Below are positions 27,201-29,941 of a stretch of DNA of 29,941 nt, one piece after another; the first letter of the stretch is position 1, and each line of letters begins with the position of its first letter. Source of the DNA: Elysia marginata (lineage: Eukaryota > Mollusca > Gastropoda > Plakobranchidae); contig BMAT01004287.1 of the NCBI GenBank assembly GCA_019649035.1, forward strand, positions 124,966 through 154,906. Direction: 5' to 3'. The position numbers and the translations under genes are program-made. The notes under the pieces are model-generated. The model saw only the letters and a list, made by a program, of their open reading frames with translations, ran no database searches and had not been told where the DNA came from.

Positions 27201-29452
27201 TCTTAAAAAGATTTAAAAGTGGCGGGTGAATTCCCAGGAAACTTTGCCTGAAACAAACAAAAAAAATGGTTGAACAAGTATTACAGACCAATATACCAAA
27301 AGTGGGCGCACAAGTCTTGAGATAATTGAGAGGCAGTTTGATAGTGCACCATCGGTTGGCGCATTAATAGGGAGTTAGTCAAGAAATGTTGGTATAACCG
27401 GCTTTTTTTTTGTTTCTTTAATATCCTCACAAAAGGCTAAATTCATATTTGAATGACCTAGCTTCTTTGATTGTGTTGTTTAGGCACAAGAGATTACAAA
27501 GGGGAGAAAACCATCTATTTATCAACTAACACTGCAAGCAGGCTTCACTTATAGCAAGTTCTTGGCTTTTCTCAAGCAGCGCAGTAAGTTGATCACATTT
27601 GCCATACTTTTGGTTACATGTTCCTTTTTTTGTTTTTGTTAAAAAAGTACATGTTTGAATGAGTTTTGAGATATTGTCGAAGCTGGATATTACTTTGAAA
27701 GGATTGATCTAAATACTAAAGCAGAAATCACAACACTTGGGATTATATCTATAAAGAAGATAAGCATAAAAAAAGGATGCATGTAAATCTGTACGATCTA
27801 AACAAAAAGATTATAAAAAAGCTGATTCACAATCTATCACTCCTTGAAACAAGAAAAAAAACAATGCAACCAAGTTTATACACAAAAACGTTTCGGCTTT
27901 ATATTACTGCCTTTTTCCAGAATAAAATACAAAACACAATGGAGATATACAACATTTTTGGTTTTAAACTAAAGACAATATTGTATATGAAGTCATAACC
28001 GGATTATAACCTTTTTTTTTTTTTGAAAGGATTGATCATACACAGTAAAACTCCCAGATTTTTTCCCCCAATTTCAATATTTGTTTGCATTTATCTGTCA
28101 TTGATTGAGAAGGAAAGGGAGGAGAGAGAGAGATCAAGCATGTCTGCCTGTCTGTTGCCCATCCATTTACCTGCCTGTCTGGGAAGCATGTAGATATATC
28201 AGTGTTCCATTTTCTCTACACCTTGTCCTATTTCATTTCTTTTTTAAATTTATATTTATATTCAAAGAACAGTGACTGAGAAATTGTCATTTTTTTTAAT
28301 AGATTGTGTTGTGCCAGTCAACAAGGAGGACAGTGGTGTTGCTCCTATCCTTCTTCTAGACAACATAGAAACTGTTGATATTGCTCAGTTGTTTGGAGAG
28401 CTTCTTGACCCCATGGAGTACAGAGGCATTGGACATGCTTTCTGCTTGAGAGGTGAAGGATAGTTTTAAAAAAAAAAGTGAAACAGTAGCAAAAAAGTAA
28501 GGTTGGTAAGATTTGACAGGCCATTTTTTCTTACTCTTTATGAGCTCTTTGAGTTTGTTCTGTTTTTTTTTGTTGTTGTTGTTTTCTCTTAAATGAGCAC
28601 AATGACAGAAAATAATTTGACATGGTGTCATTGTGGGGTCAAAATGTTTTTATTCATAAACACAGTGGAATCCGGATAAAGTCAACACCTCGGGACCGAA
28701 AAAAAGTGTTGACTTTAAGCAAGGTTGACTTTATCCATTTTGATGGGGGAGGGGGGGGTGTAACATATCGCAGTGTGTAAGCAGTAGATGAACTGCGTAA
28801 CCATTAGGAAGGTACTCAGAGAAATGATGAAGGTTAACTTAGCTTAGACGTAGACGCAGGGATGGAATGCGAAGGTGTGTGCAGATGAACACTGTGTCCG
28901 CACTGGTTTGGCGAGGCGGGGAGGACAGGGGGAATTATATCGTGCGCCAATCAGCACCTGTCACTGTCTTCTGTCCAACCGCACTAGCCCCCCCCCCCTC
29001 TCCCCCACTAGCCATTGCCAGGCCAGTGGGCCCAGGCAGGCGAGCAAGCGCTGCAAGCTGTGTCTTGAATCATGATTGGAAAAAAAGAGCGCCCACCCAC
29101 CCACCATCGCTATACGCGTATCTCTTTGTCTCTCTCAAGACCCATCTAGGGTCTCTCTAGATCTTTCCATTTGACAACGAGGTGTTGACTTTAGGCGAAA
29201 ATAGGTCCAAAGCTGTTGACTTAATGCGAGATAAAGTTACTTCAATATAGAATGAAAAAAAACGGGACCGTTGTGAAGTGTTGACTTTAACCGAGAGTTG
29301 ACTTCAAGCGAGTTGACTTCTCGCGGATTCCACTGTAGTAAGACCCCTTTTTTTTGTATTTTTTTATTTTGATCAGGTGACGAGAGAGGGAACAATGGGA
29401 TGCACTATTTGACAGATCAATTTTATGTGATTGGGACTATGAACAAAGCAAG
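181..29452 (+). CDS. CTTNBP2: CTTNBP2-like protein, multi-exon gene, both ends outside window
   Basis: Spliced gene assembled by reading phase: join(181-288, 716-838, 1516-2853, 7142-7304, 14479-15672, gap-16861, 18901-19051, 20397-20579, 21028-21145, 22300-22599, 23173-23268, 25042-25118, 26214-26300, 27484-27583, 28303-28452, 29377-29452). All sequenced introns are GT-AG and every junction keeps frame. Domain order is coiled coil, disordered Ser/Pro-rich linker with PPPIPPNKP, six ankyrin repeats, then a NAV-like P-loop ATPase region; the first three match CTTNBP2. In vertebrates CTTNBP2 binds cortactin, associates with microtubules and the striatin/PP2A (STRIPAK) complex, and helps maintain dendritic spines; the same role here is inference. 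About 1,450 codons are visible against roughly 1,660 in human CTTNBP2. The N-terminal part with the start codon and the final exons are missing. The paralogue CTTNBP2NL is ruled out because it lacks ankyrin repeats. Confidence 0.93.
289..715 (+). other. Intron, 427 bp
   Basis: AT-rich intron between phase-0 exons, with GT at 289-290 and AG at 714-715 (ttgaatag). No repeat or RNA gene is recognised. An open frame over 397-681 is Phe/Leu/Ile-rich and looks like chance translation of AT-rich DNA. Confidence 0.85.
716..838 (+). CDS. CTTNBP2: CTTNBP2 exon: CortBP2 coiled coil, continued
   Basis: Forty-one codons, phase 0 at both ends, starting IDFEKSQNKKLEKDLKK and ending RHKQVAIMLIK. It matches the vertebrate pattern of EFEKSQ, then KKxxxxLEEERxxxKQ, that directly follows the MLEKERERL block, so it continues the previous exon without a gap. 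Splice sites are ttgaatag/ATT and ATAAAG/gtaggt. It is dense in Lys and Glu with regular hydrophobic spacing, as expected for a parallel coiled coil used in oligomerisation. Confidence 0.92.
839..1515 (+). other. Intron, 677 bp
   Basis: Donor gtaggt at 839, acceptor tttgtctgtgcag ending at 1515. No coding potential or recognisable repeat is seen. Confidence 0.85.
1516..2853 (+). CDS. CTTNBP2: CTTNBP2 large exon: end of coiled coil, Ser/Pro-rich linker, cortactin-type proline motif
   Basis: A 446-codon exon, phase 0 at both ends. About the first 100 codons (ERKNLIERLVAENQL to LETLQQQ) finish the CortBP2 coiled coil, including the FDxEREALKVRLLEEE segment. From about 1810 the sequence changes to a low-complexity Ser/Ala/Gly/Thr/Pro region with many SP and TP pairs, likely disordered and phosphorylated. 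The motif PPPIPPNKP at 2569-2595 resembles the vertebrate CTTNBP2 PPPIPP region that serves as an SH3 ligand; cortactin SH3 is the known partner in vertebrates. The donor is CACACAG/gtgagg at 2854. The frame stays open for another 20 codons beyond it to a stop at 2914-2916. Confidence 0.93.
2854..2916 (+). other. CTTNBP2: Possible alternative 3' coding extension giving a short CTTNBP2 isoform
   Basis: If the donor at 2854 is not used, the exon frame continues VRDTSPSSVRKTSQVCVNAK and stops at 2914-2916. AATAAA hexamers follow at 3089-3094 and 3431-3436 and could end such a transcript. The product would keep the coiled coil and PPPIPP region and lack the ankyrin and ATPase parts. Vertebrate CTTNBP2 is known to have a short brain form of this general design. 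Whether this form is made here is inference. Confidence 0.3.
3970..3992. repeat. (TCAA)n microsatellite
   Basis: About five TCAA units in a row following cttgtaaaaattt. Short tetranucleotide runs of this kind often mark the 3' tails of non-LTR retrotransposons, but no element body is recognisable upstream. Confidence 0.7.
6242..6545. mobile_element. TTAA-flanked miniature element, piggyBac-like
   Basis: A 296-bp segment (6246-6541) lies between TTAA at 6242-6245 and TTAA at 6542-6545. Left end TTAACTCTATAACAATG and inverted right end TTAACCCTTTAACCATG match at 14 of 17 positions. TTAA target duplication with ends starting C(C/T)C is the mark of piggyBac-type elements. The interior, with the ggctggacgtcgtc block, is richer in CpG than the surrounding intron and encodes nothing, so this would be a non-autonomous copy. 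TTAA is common in AT-rich DNA, so the inverted ends carry the argument. Confidence 0.55.
7142..7304 (+). CDS. CTTNBP2: CTTNBP2 exon: Pro/Ser-rich linker
   Basis: Fifty-four codons plus one base, starting SVVTTLPPAATPPISTDK and ending MANLQQLLATMTT. Phase 0 at the acceptor (ccttgcag/TCT) and phase 1 at the donor (ACAG/gtaaga), where the last G joins GT of the next exon to make Gly. Composition continues the disordered linker, and the closing EMANLQQLLATM segment looks like a short helix. No catalytic motif is present. Confidence 0.88.
7305..14478 (+). other. Intron, 7.2 kb, longest in the window
   Basis: Donor gtaaga at 7305, acceptor caaaaaaacag ending at 14478. The sequence is almost entirely AT-rich without coding signature. 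A partial tandem duplication near 11810-11935 is listed separately. Open frames such as 9771-10109, 13743-13973 and 13980-14243 show AT-driven composition and no domain. The segment near 11283-11345 (ttataaagcgcctt...) looks like a dispersed repeat fragment but its borders cannot be set by eye. A regulatory or unannotated RNA role cannot be excluded. Confidence 0.75.
11810..11935. repeat. Imperfect tandem duplication, period about 72 bp
   Basis: The segment beginning cagatttatgaggggcct (11812) is repeated as cagatctatgtggggcct (11884), and the similarity continues through ttcaagc, actt and cttgt to a shared tggt at the end of each copy. About 75-80% identity by eye. The region is also translatable over 11725-11931, but I see no recognisable domain. 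Confidence 0.55.
14479..15672 (+). CDS. CTTNBP2: CTTNBP2 large exon: Ser/Thr-rich linker and first ankyrin repeats
   Basis: A 1,194-base exon entered in phase 1 (GGT Gly made across the junction) and left in phase 1. The first roughly 350 codons are Ser/Thr/Pro/Ala-rich with many SP and TP sites (GCLSPTSD, HMLSPTSVTPSPSQP, SPKSKTSPSN) and probably disordered. From about 15529 the ankyrin domain starts: HYPLHNVCAKGDLIHLQNLL (repeat 1) followed by DGSTPLHYAVEHNQEG (start of repeat 2). The donor is AAGAAG/gtgagt at 15673. Read-through past the donor would stop within a few codons. Confidence 0.92.
15673..16771 (+). other. Intron with assembly gap
   Basis: Donor gtgagt at 15673. The sequence is AT-rich without recognised features up to 16583. 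Positions 16584-16771 are 188 unknown bases, which hide the acceptor and the first bases of the next exon. A long pyrimidine run (tttttttcccctccttttt) precedes the gap, which may be why sequencing failed there. Confidence 0.85.
16584..16771. other. Assembly gap (188 N)
   Basis: A run of 188 N bases. It hides an intron acceptor and the first bases of an ankyrin exon. Confidence 0.99.
16772..16861 (+). CDS. CTTNBP2: CTTNBP2 exon, 5' end lost in gap: ankyrin repeats 2-3
   Basis: The readable part is LVLESGANPSSLRDD then RTTPLHIAALKGFV, ending with GG that joins A of the next exon to make Gly (phase 2, donor gtgagc). It carries the end of ankyrin repeat 2 and the TPLHIAA start of repeat 3. The distance between TPLH in the previous exon and TPLH here fits a 33-residue repeat if only about three residues are missing, so the exon probably begins about 10 bases inside the gap, near 16762. 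That start is inferred. Confidence 0.88.
17605..18386. mobile_element. TA-flanked miniature DNA transposon, pogo/mariner-like
   Basis: Ends are CAGCCGAACCT at 17607 and, inverted, CAGCAGAACCT ending at 18384 (10 of 11 matches), with TA on both sides (17605-17606 and 18385-18386). The 778-bp body is non-autonomous. Two overlapping opposite-strand open frames of 82 and 88 codons (17859-18107 and 17996-18262) lie inside, but neither shows a transposase motif. TA duplication with CAG-starting ends fits the Tc1/mariner/pogo group. A short direct repeat (cctgtttacacaa, twice) occurs near 17978-18004. Confidence 0.6.
18704..18735. repeat. GATA/TA/GA compound microsatellite
   Basis: Runs of tagatagatatatatagagagagata form a short simple repeat inside the intron. 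No function is suggested by the sequence. Confidence 0.75.
18815..18862 (+). repeat. TTGAA-repeat tail, possible non-LTR retrotransposon 3' end
   Basis: The stretch ctgaataaacttgaattg followed by further aattgaat units resembles the 3' microsatellite tails left by CR1/Jockey-type LINE insertions in animals. No reverse transcriptase or other body is recognisable upstream, so this would be a strongly 5'-truncated copy. Confidence 0.35.
18901..19051 (+). CDS. CTTNBP2: CTTNBP2 exon: ankyrin repeats 3-4
   Basis: Fifty codons after the split Gly, phase 0 at the donor. It reads CLRLLLAKGAAVNLANAA (second half of repeat 3) and FMTPLLLAVKSGHAQCCQ, then LLLRHGANVLFKGQ (repeat 4). Ankyrin signature positions TPLxxA, xGH and LLLxxGA are intact. 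Splice sites are ttcaatag/ATG and GGACAG/gtattt. Confidence 0.93.
19349..19523. mobile_element. Short MITE with pogo-like ends
   Basis: Left end CAGTGGCACCCCTGAATGAA pairs with the inverted right end CAGTGGAACACCTCAATTAA; the match continues through gacc. The element is 175 bp. The right side is followed by TA, while the left flank is TT, so the target duplication is not perfect. Inside, a gagggggccttaattcagg block repeats the right-end block gagggggtcttaattgagg, so the terminal motif is iterated. Non-coding. Confidence 0.6.
19642..19734. repeat. 93-bp imperfect inverted repeat (hairpin)
   Basis: The outer arms ggaatgcaat...attgcattcc pair, followed by caaaattatcgttc against gaacgataatttg, and the pairing continues toward a short loop near 19687. 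It could be a very small MITE, or a hairpin RNA if transcribed with the intron. The sequence does not decide between them. Confidence 0.65.
20397..20579 (+). CDS. CTTNBP2: CTTNBP2 exon: ankyrin repeats 5-6
   Basis: Sixty-one codons, phase 0 at both ends. Reads DGLSSIHHAVQAGHLDTLRT (repeat 5), a longer connecting segment LDRLKLAGITRDSDTAHQLV, then AGWTLAHMAAHLSTQ (start of repeat 6). The connecting segment is longer than a standard 33-residue repeat allows, so repeat 5 carries an insertion. Splice sites are ttttcag/GAC and ACACAG/gtacat. Confidence 0.93.
20580..21027 (+). other. Intron, 448 bp, with polypyrimidine tract
   Basis: Donor gtacat, acceptor aacttacag ending at 21027. The first part, about 20600-20760, is strongly C+T-rich on the + strand; the remainder is AT-rich. 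Confidence 0.85.
20600..20760 (+). repeat. Long CT-rich (polypyrimidine) tract
   Basis: About 160 bases almost entirely C and T (ctttctcttt, ctctccatcc and similar) just downstream of the donor. It is low-complexity sequence and not a clean microsatellite. The distance from the acceptor at 21027 is too large for a normal branch/polypyrimidine signal. Confidence 0.75.
21028..21145 (+). CDS. CTTNBP2: CTTNBP2 exon: end of ankyrin domain
   Basis: Thirty-nine codons plus one base. Reads DCLVMLSESLPLDFDATDKL then RRTVREVASKPCKEILGDF, completing ankyrin repeat 6 and its capping helix (the TxREVA pattern replaces TPLHLA). The donor is TTTTG/gtatgt, phase 1; the G joins GC of the next exon to make Gly. 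Confidence 0.92.
21146..22299 (+). other. Intron, 1.15 kb, mostly one hAT-type element
   Basis: Donor gtatgt, acceptor ttttgtcctacag ending at 22299. About three quarters is the hAT-type element at 21309-22181, listed separately. The remaining flanks are AT-rich. Confidence 0.85.
21301..22189. mobile_element. Non-autonomous hAT-type transposon with 8-bp target duplication
   Basis: The element spans 21309-22181 (873 bp). It is bounded by perfect 10-bp inverted ends TAAGCCCGTG and CACGGGCTTA and by the perfect 8-bp direct repeat GTTACAAT (21301-21308 and 22182-22189). An 8-bp duplication with T at position 2 and A at position 7 fits the hAT pattern. Both ends are very GC-rich, with many GGCCCG blocks, and share CCGATCATAA just inside; the core is AT-rich. 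A 36-codon frame starting MPSFEKFKVESRTFH at 21795 might be a transposase remnant, but no BED zinc finger or DDE motif is visible. Orientation cannot be set. Confidence 0.85.
22300..22599 (+). CDS. CTTNBP2: CTTNBP2 exon: start of NAV-like region
   Basis: One hundred codons across the split Gly, entering and leaving in phase 1. Key parts are RPASPTLKVAVELRYILENT, IKMGSMHVGPSVGWRIMEER, LLGYLAQLDLGLRTRR and LTMANIKQFEMG. The pattern of a short strand, xVGPxxxW, an amphipathic helix, LxxYLxxLD, and a short linker resembles the segment before the ATPase domain of neuron navigator (NAV1-3) proteins; that link rests on recalled family features and needs a profile search. Acceptor gtcctacag, donor gtatgt. 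Confidence 0.92.
22600..23172 (+). other. Intron, 573 bp
   Basis: Donor gtatgt at 22600, acceptor gctattgtag ending at 23172. AT-rich, with no repeat or gene recognised. Confidence 0.85.
23173..23268 (+). CDS. CTTNBP2: CTTNBP2 exon: NAV-like region, continued
   Basis: Thirty-two codons, phase 1 at both ends. Reads GFYKWTPGMQTDTSPYLIL then CNNDHKKVTITVD. The pattern of Tyr-Leu followed by a hydrophilic turn and VTITV fits a beta hairpin at the same place as in the NAV proteins. No catalytic residues. Splice sites are attgtag/GTT and GTTGATG/gtaggt. Confidence 0.9.
23269..25041 (+). other. Intron, 1.8 kb
   Basis: Donor gtaggt, acceptor tttgtttcag ending at 25041. A possible decayed repeat lies at about 23740-24080, listed separately. 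A tctagatctagat word occurs at 23657-23669. The rest is AT-rich without recognised content. Confidence 0.85.
23740..24080. repeat. Possible decayed dispersed repeat
   Basis: This block is less AT-biased than its surroundings and is partly open on both strands (+ 23753-23935, - 23845-24027). The + frame contains WKALSLIFHLRVRTFKGLIL. I recognise no domain and see no inverted ends or target duplication. It may be a fragment of an interspersed element; this is a suspicion only. Confidence 0.3.
25042..25118 (+). CDS. CTTNBP2: CTTNBP2 exon: lead-in to ATPase domain
   Basis: Twenty-five codons after a split Asp, leaving in phase 0. Reads SDFMCELIAFDVLHPVSSIN then SYLRL. In NAV proteins a similar helix, with a conserved Phe-Asp-x-Leu and Pro, precedes the P-loop. 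The donor TTG/gtaggt at 25119 is chosen because it keeps phase 0 with the next exon; the alternative gtag/gtattt four bases downstream would break the frame. Confidence 0.88.
25119..26213 (+). other. Intron, 1.1 kb, with inserted SINE
   Basis: Donor gtaggt, acceptor cttttcttttttcag ending at 26213. A CT-rich tract (about 25285-25330 and 25641-25740) is split by the SINE at 25338-25640. The rest is AT-rich. Confidence 0.85.
25338..25640 (+). mobile_element. tRNA-derived SINE with target duplication
   Basis: A pol III A box (tggcctagcggt, 25349-25360) and B box (ggttcaatccc, 25392-25402) lie at tRNA-like spacing, followed by about 235 bases of unrelated body ending in gagacgttaaaattcaaaca. Flanks are near-perfect direct repeats of 13 bases: tcctatacttcta (25325-25337) and tcctatagttcta (25641-25653), 12 of 13 identical. 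The tRNA-like head does not fold into a good T arm or acceptor stem, so it is a SINE and not a functional tRNA. Orientation is +, the same as the gene. Confidence 0.85.
26214..26300 (+). CDS. CTTNBP2: CTTNBP2 exon: Walker A (P-loop)
   Basis: Twenty-nine codons, phase 0 at both ends: MEQHKSVIFYGPAGSGKSYL then AHKLAQSIA. GPAGSGKS is a canonical P-loop (GxxxxGKS/T) for nucleotide phosphate binding, preceded by a hydrophobic beta strand (SVIFY). The MEQHKSVIF lead resembles the MExHxxIIL lead of NAV-family ATPases. Acceptor ttttttcag/ATG, donor ATTGCG/gtaata. Confidence 0.94.
26301..27483 (+). other. Intron, 1.2 kb
   Basis: Donor gtaata, acceptor tgtgttgtttag ending at 27483. AT-rich, with a tagatctagatctg word at 27096-27109. 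The open frame at 26542-26799 is Cys/Leu/Phe-rich and shows no domain; it is probably a chance frame. No repeat with clear borders is seen. Confidence 0.85.
27484..27583 (+). CDS. CTTNBP2: CTTNBP2 exon: ATPase core, between P-loop and Walker B
   Basis: Thirty-three codons plus one base: AQEITKGRKPSIYQLTLQAG then FTYSKFLAFLKQR. The pattern of a charged loop, a short strand and a helix with x(S/T)xxxLxxxLxx fits the part of an AAA-type domain between Walker A and Walker B. Acceptor tgtttag/GCA, donor GCGCA/gtaagt; the final A joins AT of the next exon to give Asn. Confidence 0.9.
27584..28302 (+). other. Intron, 719 bp, with inserted element
   Basis: Donor gtaagt, acceptor tttttttaatag ending at 28302. 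It contains the 312-bp insertion at 27710-28021, listed separately, and a short purine run (gaaagggaggagagagag) near 28112-28132. Confidence 0.85.
27694..28037 (-). mobile_element. 312-bp insertion with 16-bp target duplication, Penelope-like motif
   Basis: The 16-base word tttgaaaggattgatc occurs exactly at 27694-27709 and 28022-28037 and brackets 27710-28021. On the - strand the insert contains ctggaaaaaggcag, then agccgaaacg (27887-27920 on the + strand), followed by a tttgtgtataaac segment. This order resembles the end repeats of Penelope-like elements, which carry hammerhead-type CUGAUGA...GAAAC cores. Here the first core part reads CTGGAAA, so no active ribozyme is expected. A T-run borders the right end. 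The insertion is well supported; the family assignment is tentative. Confidence 0.6.
28303..28452 (+). CDS. CTTNBP2: CTTNBP2 exon: Walker B-like strand
   Basis: Fifty codons including the split Asn, phase 1 at the donor. Reads CVVPVNKEDSGV, then APILLLDNIETVDIAQLFGE, then LLDPMEYRGIGHAFCLR. ILLLDN is the Walker B strand, but the usual catalytic Glu after Asp is Asn. The following IETVDIAQLFGELL helix matches the NAV-type pattern after LDN. Acceptor tttaatag/ATT, donor TTGAGAG/gtgaag. Confidence 0.93.
28453..29376 (+). other. Intron, 924 bp, mostly one miniature transposon
   Basis: Donor gtgaag, acceptor attttgatcag ending at 29376. It contains the element at 28663-29335. The left remainder is AT-rich with T and GTT runs. 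Confidence 0.85.
28663..29337. mobile_element. Pogo/mariner-like miniature transposon with iterated TTGACTT motif
   Basis: Perfect 12-bp inverted ends CAGTGGAATCCG (28663-28674) and CGGATTCCACTG (29324-29335). TA follows the right end and CA precedes the left end, consistent with a TA duplication that has one substitution. The 673-bp element repeats TTGACTT at 28709, 28725, 29185, 29215, 29281, 29298 and 29313, with an inverted copy (AAAGTCAA) near 28678, and both sides share cgggaccg. The GC-rich middle (28860-29120) encodes nothing recognisable. Such repeated end motifs are commonly transposase-binding sites. Confidence 0.75.
29377..29452 (+). CDS. CTTNBP2: CTTNBP2 exon: sensor-1-like strand, last exon visible
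   Basis: Reads G (split), DERGNNGMHYLTDQFYVIGT then MNKA and the first two bases of an Arg or Ser codon (AG, phase 2; donor gtacgg). FYVIGTMN matches the strand ending in a polar Asn that acts as sensor 1 in AAA-type ATPases and matches the IIGTMN block of NAV proteins. The remaining C-terminus, expected to hold the lid region, lies beyond the window. Confidence 0.92.
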
Positions 29453-29941
29453 GTACGGTAATCATTGTTTTATTTGATGAACTCCTAAACTTTTCCAGAG
29501 TTTGGTACAATATTTAAAGTTTGCGTTTTATTGTACTTTTGGCCCATTTGTTCCTTAATGGTTCCATTAGAGATGCAATACCCTACCTTAACAGGTGCAT
29601 AGTAAGAGTGAAAGTTACCAGCTGTTTCTACATCCAGTTGAAGATTCATAGATGGTGTTAGTGACAAAGAATGCTTTGATAGTAACAATATTTTAGTACT
29701 TTCAAAACAACTTCATTCAGACTTGCTGCCAATGGGTATCTTGAACATTTTAAGTTGTTTTCCTCAGCACTTACACAAATGTGTGCTTTTAGTTCTTGTG
29801 ATTGCCTTAAAGTGGTTTTCATCTTATGTCAGTGGACGTACTCAGTGTATTATGATAAACAACCAGATTTCTTCTGTATTTGACCTTAACTACGGAGTTC
29901 CCCTAGGATCTGTGTTAGGACCTGTCCTGTACACCATGTAT
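29453..29941 (+). other. 5' part of the following intron
   Basis: Donor gtacgg at 29453. No matching acceptor and CTTNBP2-like exon follow inside the window. The right end enters a retrotransposon fragment, listed separately. Confidence 0.75.
29804..29941 (+). mobile_element. Non-LTR retrotransposon reverse transcriptase, partial
   Basis: An uninterrupted + frame reads ALKWFSSYVSGRTQCIMI, a few residues, then GVPLGSVLGPVLYTMY (from 29894) to the window edge. WFxSYxxGRxQ followed by GVPxGSVLGPxL is diagnostic of the reverse transcriptase of LINE-type elements (Jockey/CR1 and relatives), just before the catalytic YxDD. Upstream of about 29800 the frame stays open but no longer resembles the family, so the 5' end is truncated or diverged. 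The 3' part lies outside the window. It sits in the intron in the same orientation as the gene. Confidence 0.82.

Noticed and set aside
27777-27998. 73-codon + strand frame as a gene
   Set aside because: It lies wholly within the insertion bounded by the 16-bp duplication, is Lys/Ile/Asn-rich, and has no domain.
28867-29160. Two overlapping + strand frames in the GC-rich patch
   Set aside because: They lie inside the miniature transposon, have runs of Pro from C tracts, and show no domain.
1-29941. CRISPR array, bacterial operon, prophage or biosynthetic cluster
   Set aside because: GT-AG introns, SINE and ankyrin/CortBP2 architecture show animal nuclear DNA; no regularly spaced repeats or operon layout are present.

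Overview
The window is animal nuclear DNA: AT-rich, intron-rich and crowded with small transposons. It holds most of one gene on the + strand and no second host gene that I can support. The gene is a CTTNBP2 (cortactin-binding protein 2) orthologue. Sixteen coding exons can be placed with GT-AG borders and consistent reading phase from 181 to 29452, giving about 1,450 visible codons. The 5' exons, including the start codon, and the last exons lie outside the window. Sequence style and repeat content suggest an invertebrate, most likely a mollusc; that assignment is an inference and is less certain than the gene identity.

Protein layout in order: a CortBP2-type coiled coil (181-838 and the first part of the exon at 1516-2853); a long Ser/Thr/Pro/Gly-rich, probably disordered region with a PPPIPPNKP proline motif (rest of 1516-2853, then 7142-7304 and most of 14479-15672); six ankyrin repeats (end of 14479-15672 to 21145); and a C-terminal region resembling the neuron navigator (NAV) proteins, with a P-loop ATPase fold (22300-29452: Walker A GPAGSGKS, Walker-B-like ILLLDN, then VIGTMN). 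A 188-base N gap (16584-16771) hides the start of one ankyrin exon; repeat spacing suggests only about three residues are lost.

The introns carry most of the other structure: a TTAA-flanked, piggyBac-like miniature element (6246-6541); three TA-type, pogo/mariner-like miniature elements (17607-18384, 19349-19523, 28663-29335); a 93-bp hairpin (19642-19734); an 873-bp hAT-type element with a perfect 8-bp target duplication (21309-22181); a tRNA-derived SINE with a 13-bp target duplication (25338-25640); a 312-bp insertion with a perfect 16-bp target duplication and a Penelope-like GCCGAAACG motif (27710-28021); and a non-LTR reverse transcriptase fragment running off the right edge. The long introns 2854-7141 and 7305-14478 are mostly featureless AT-rich sequence.

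I see no operon, CRISPR array, phage or novel multi-gene system. The most interesting points are the join of CTTNBP2 ankyrin repeats to a NAV-like ATPase with a non-canonical Walker B, a possible built-in short isoform ending at 2916, and the well-delimited transposon set.
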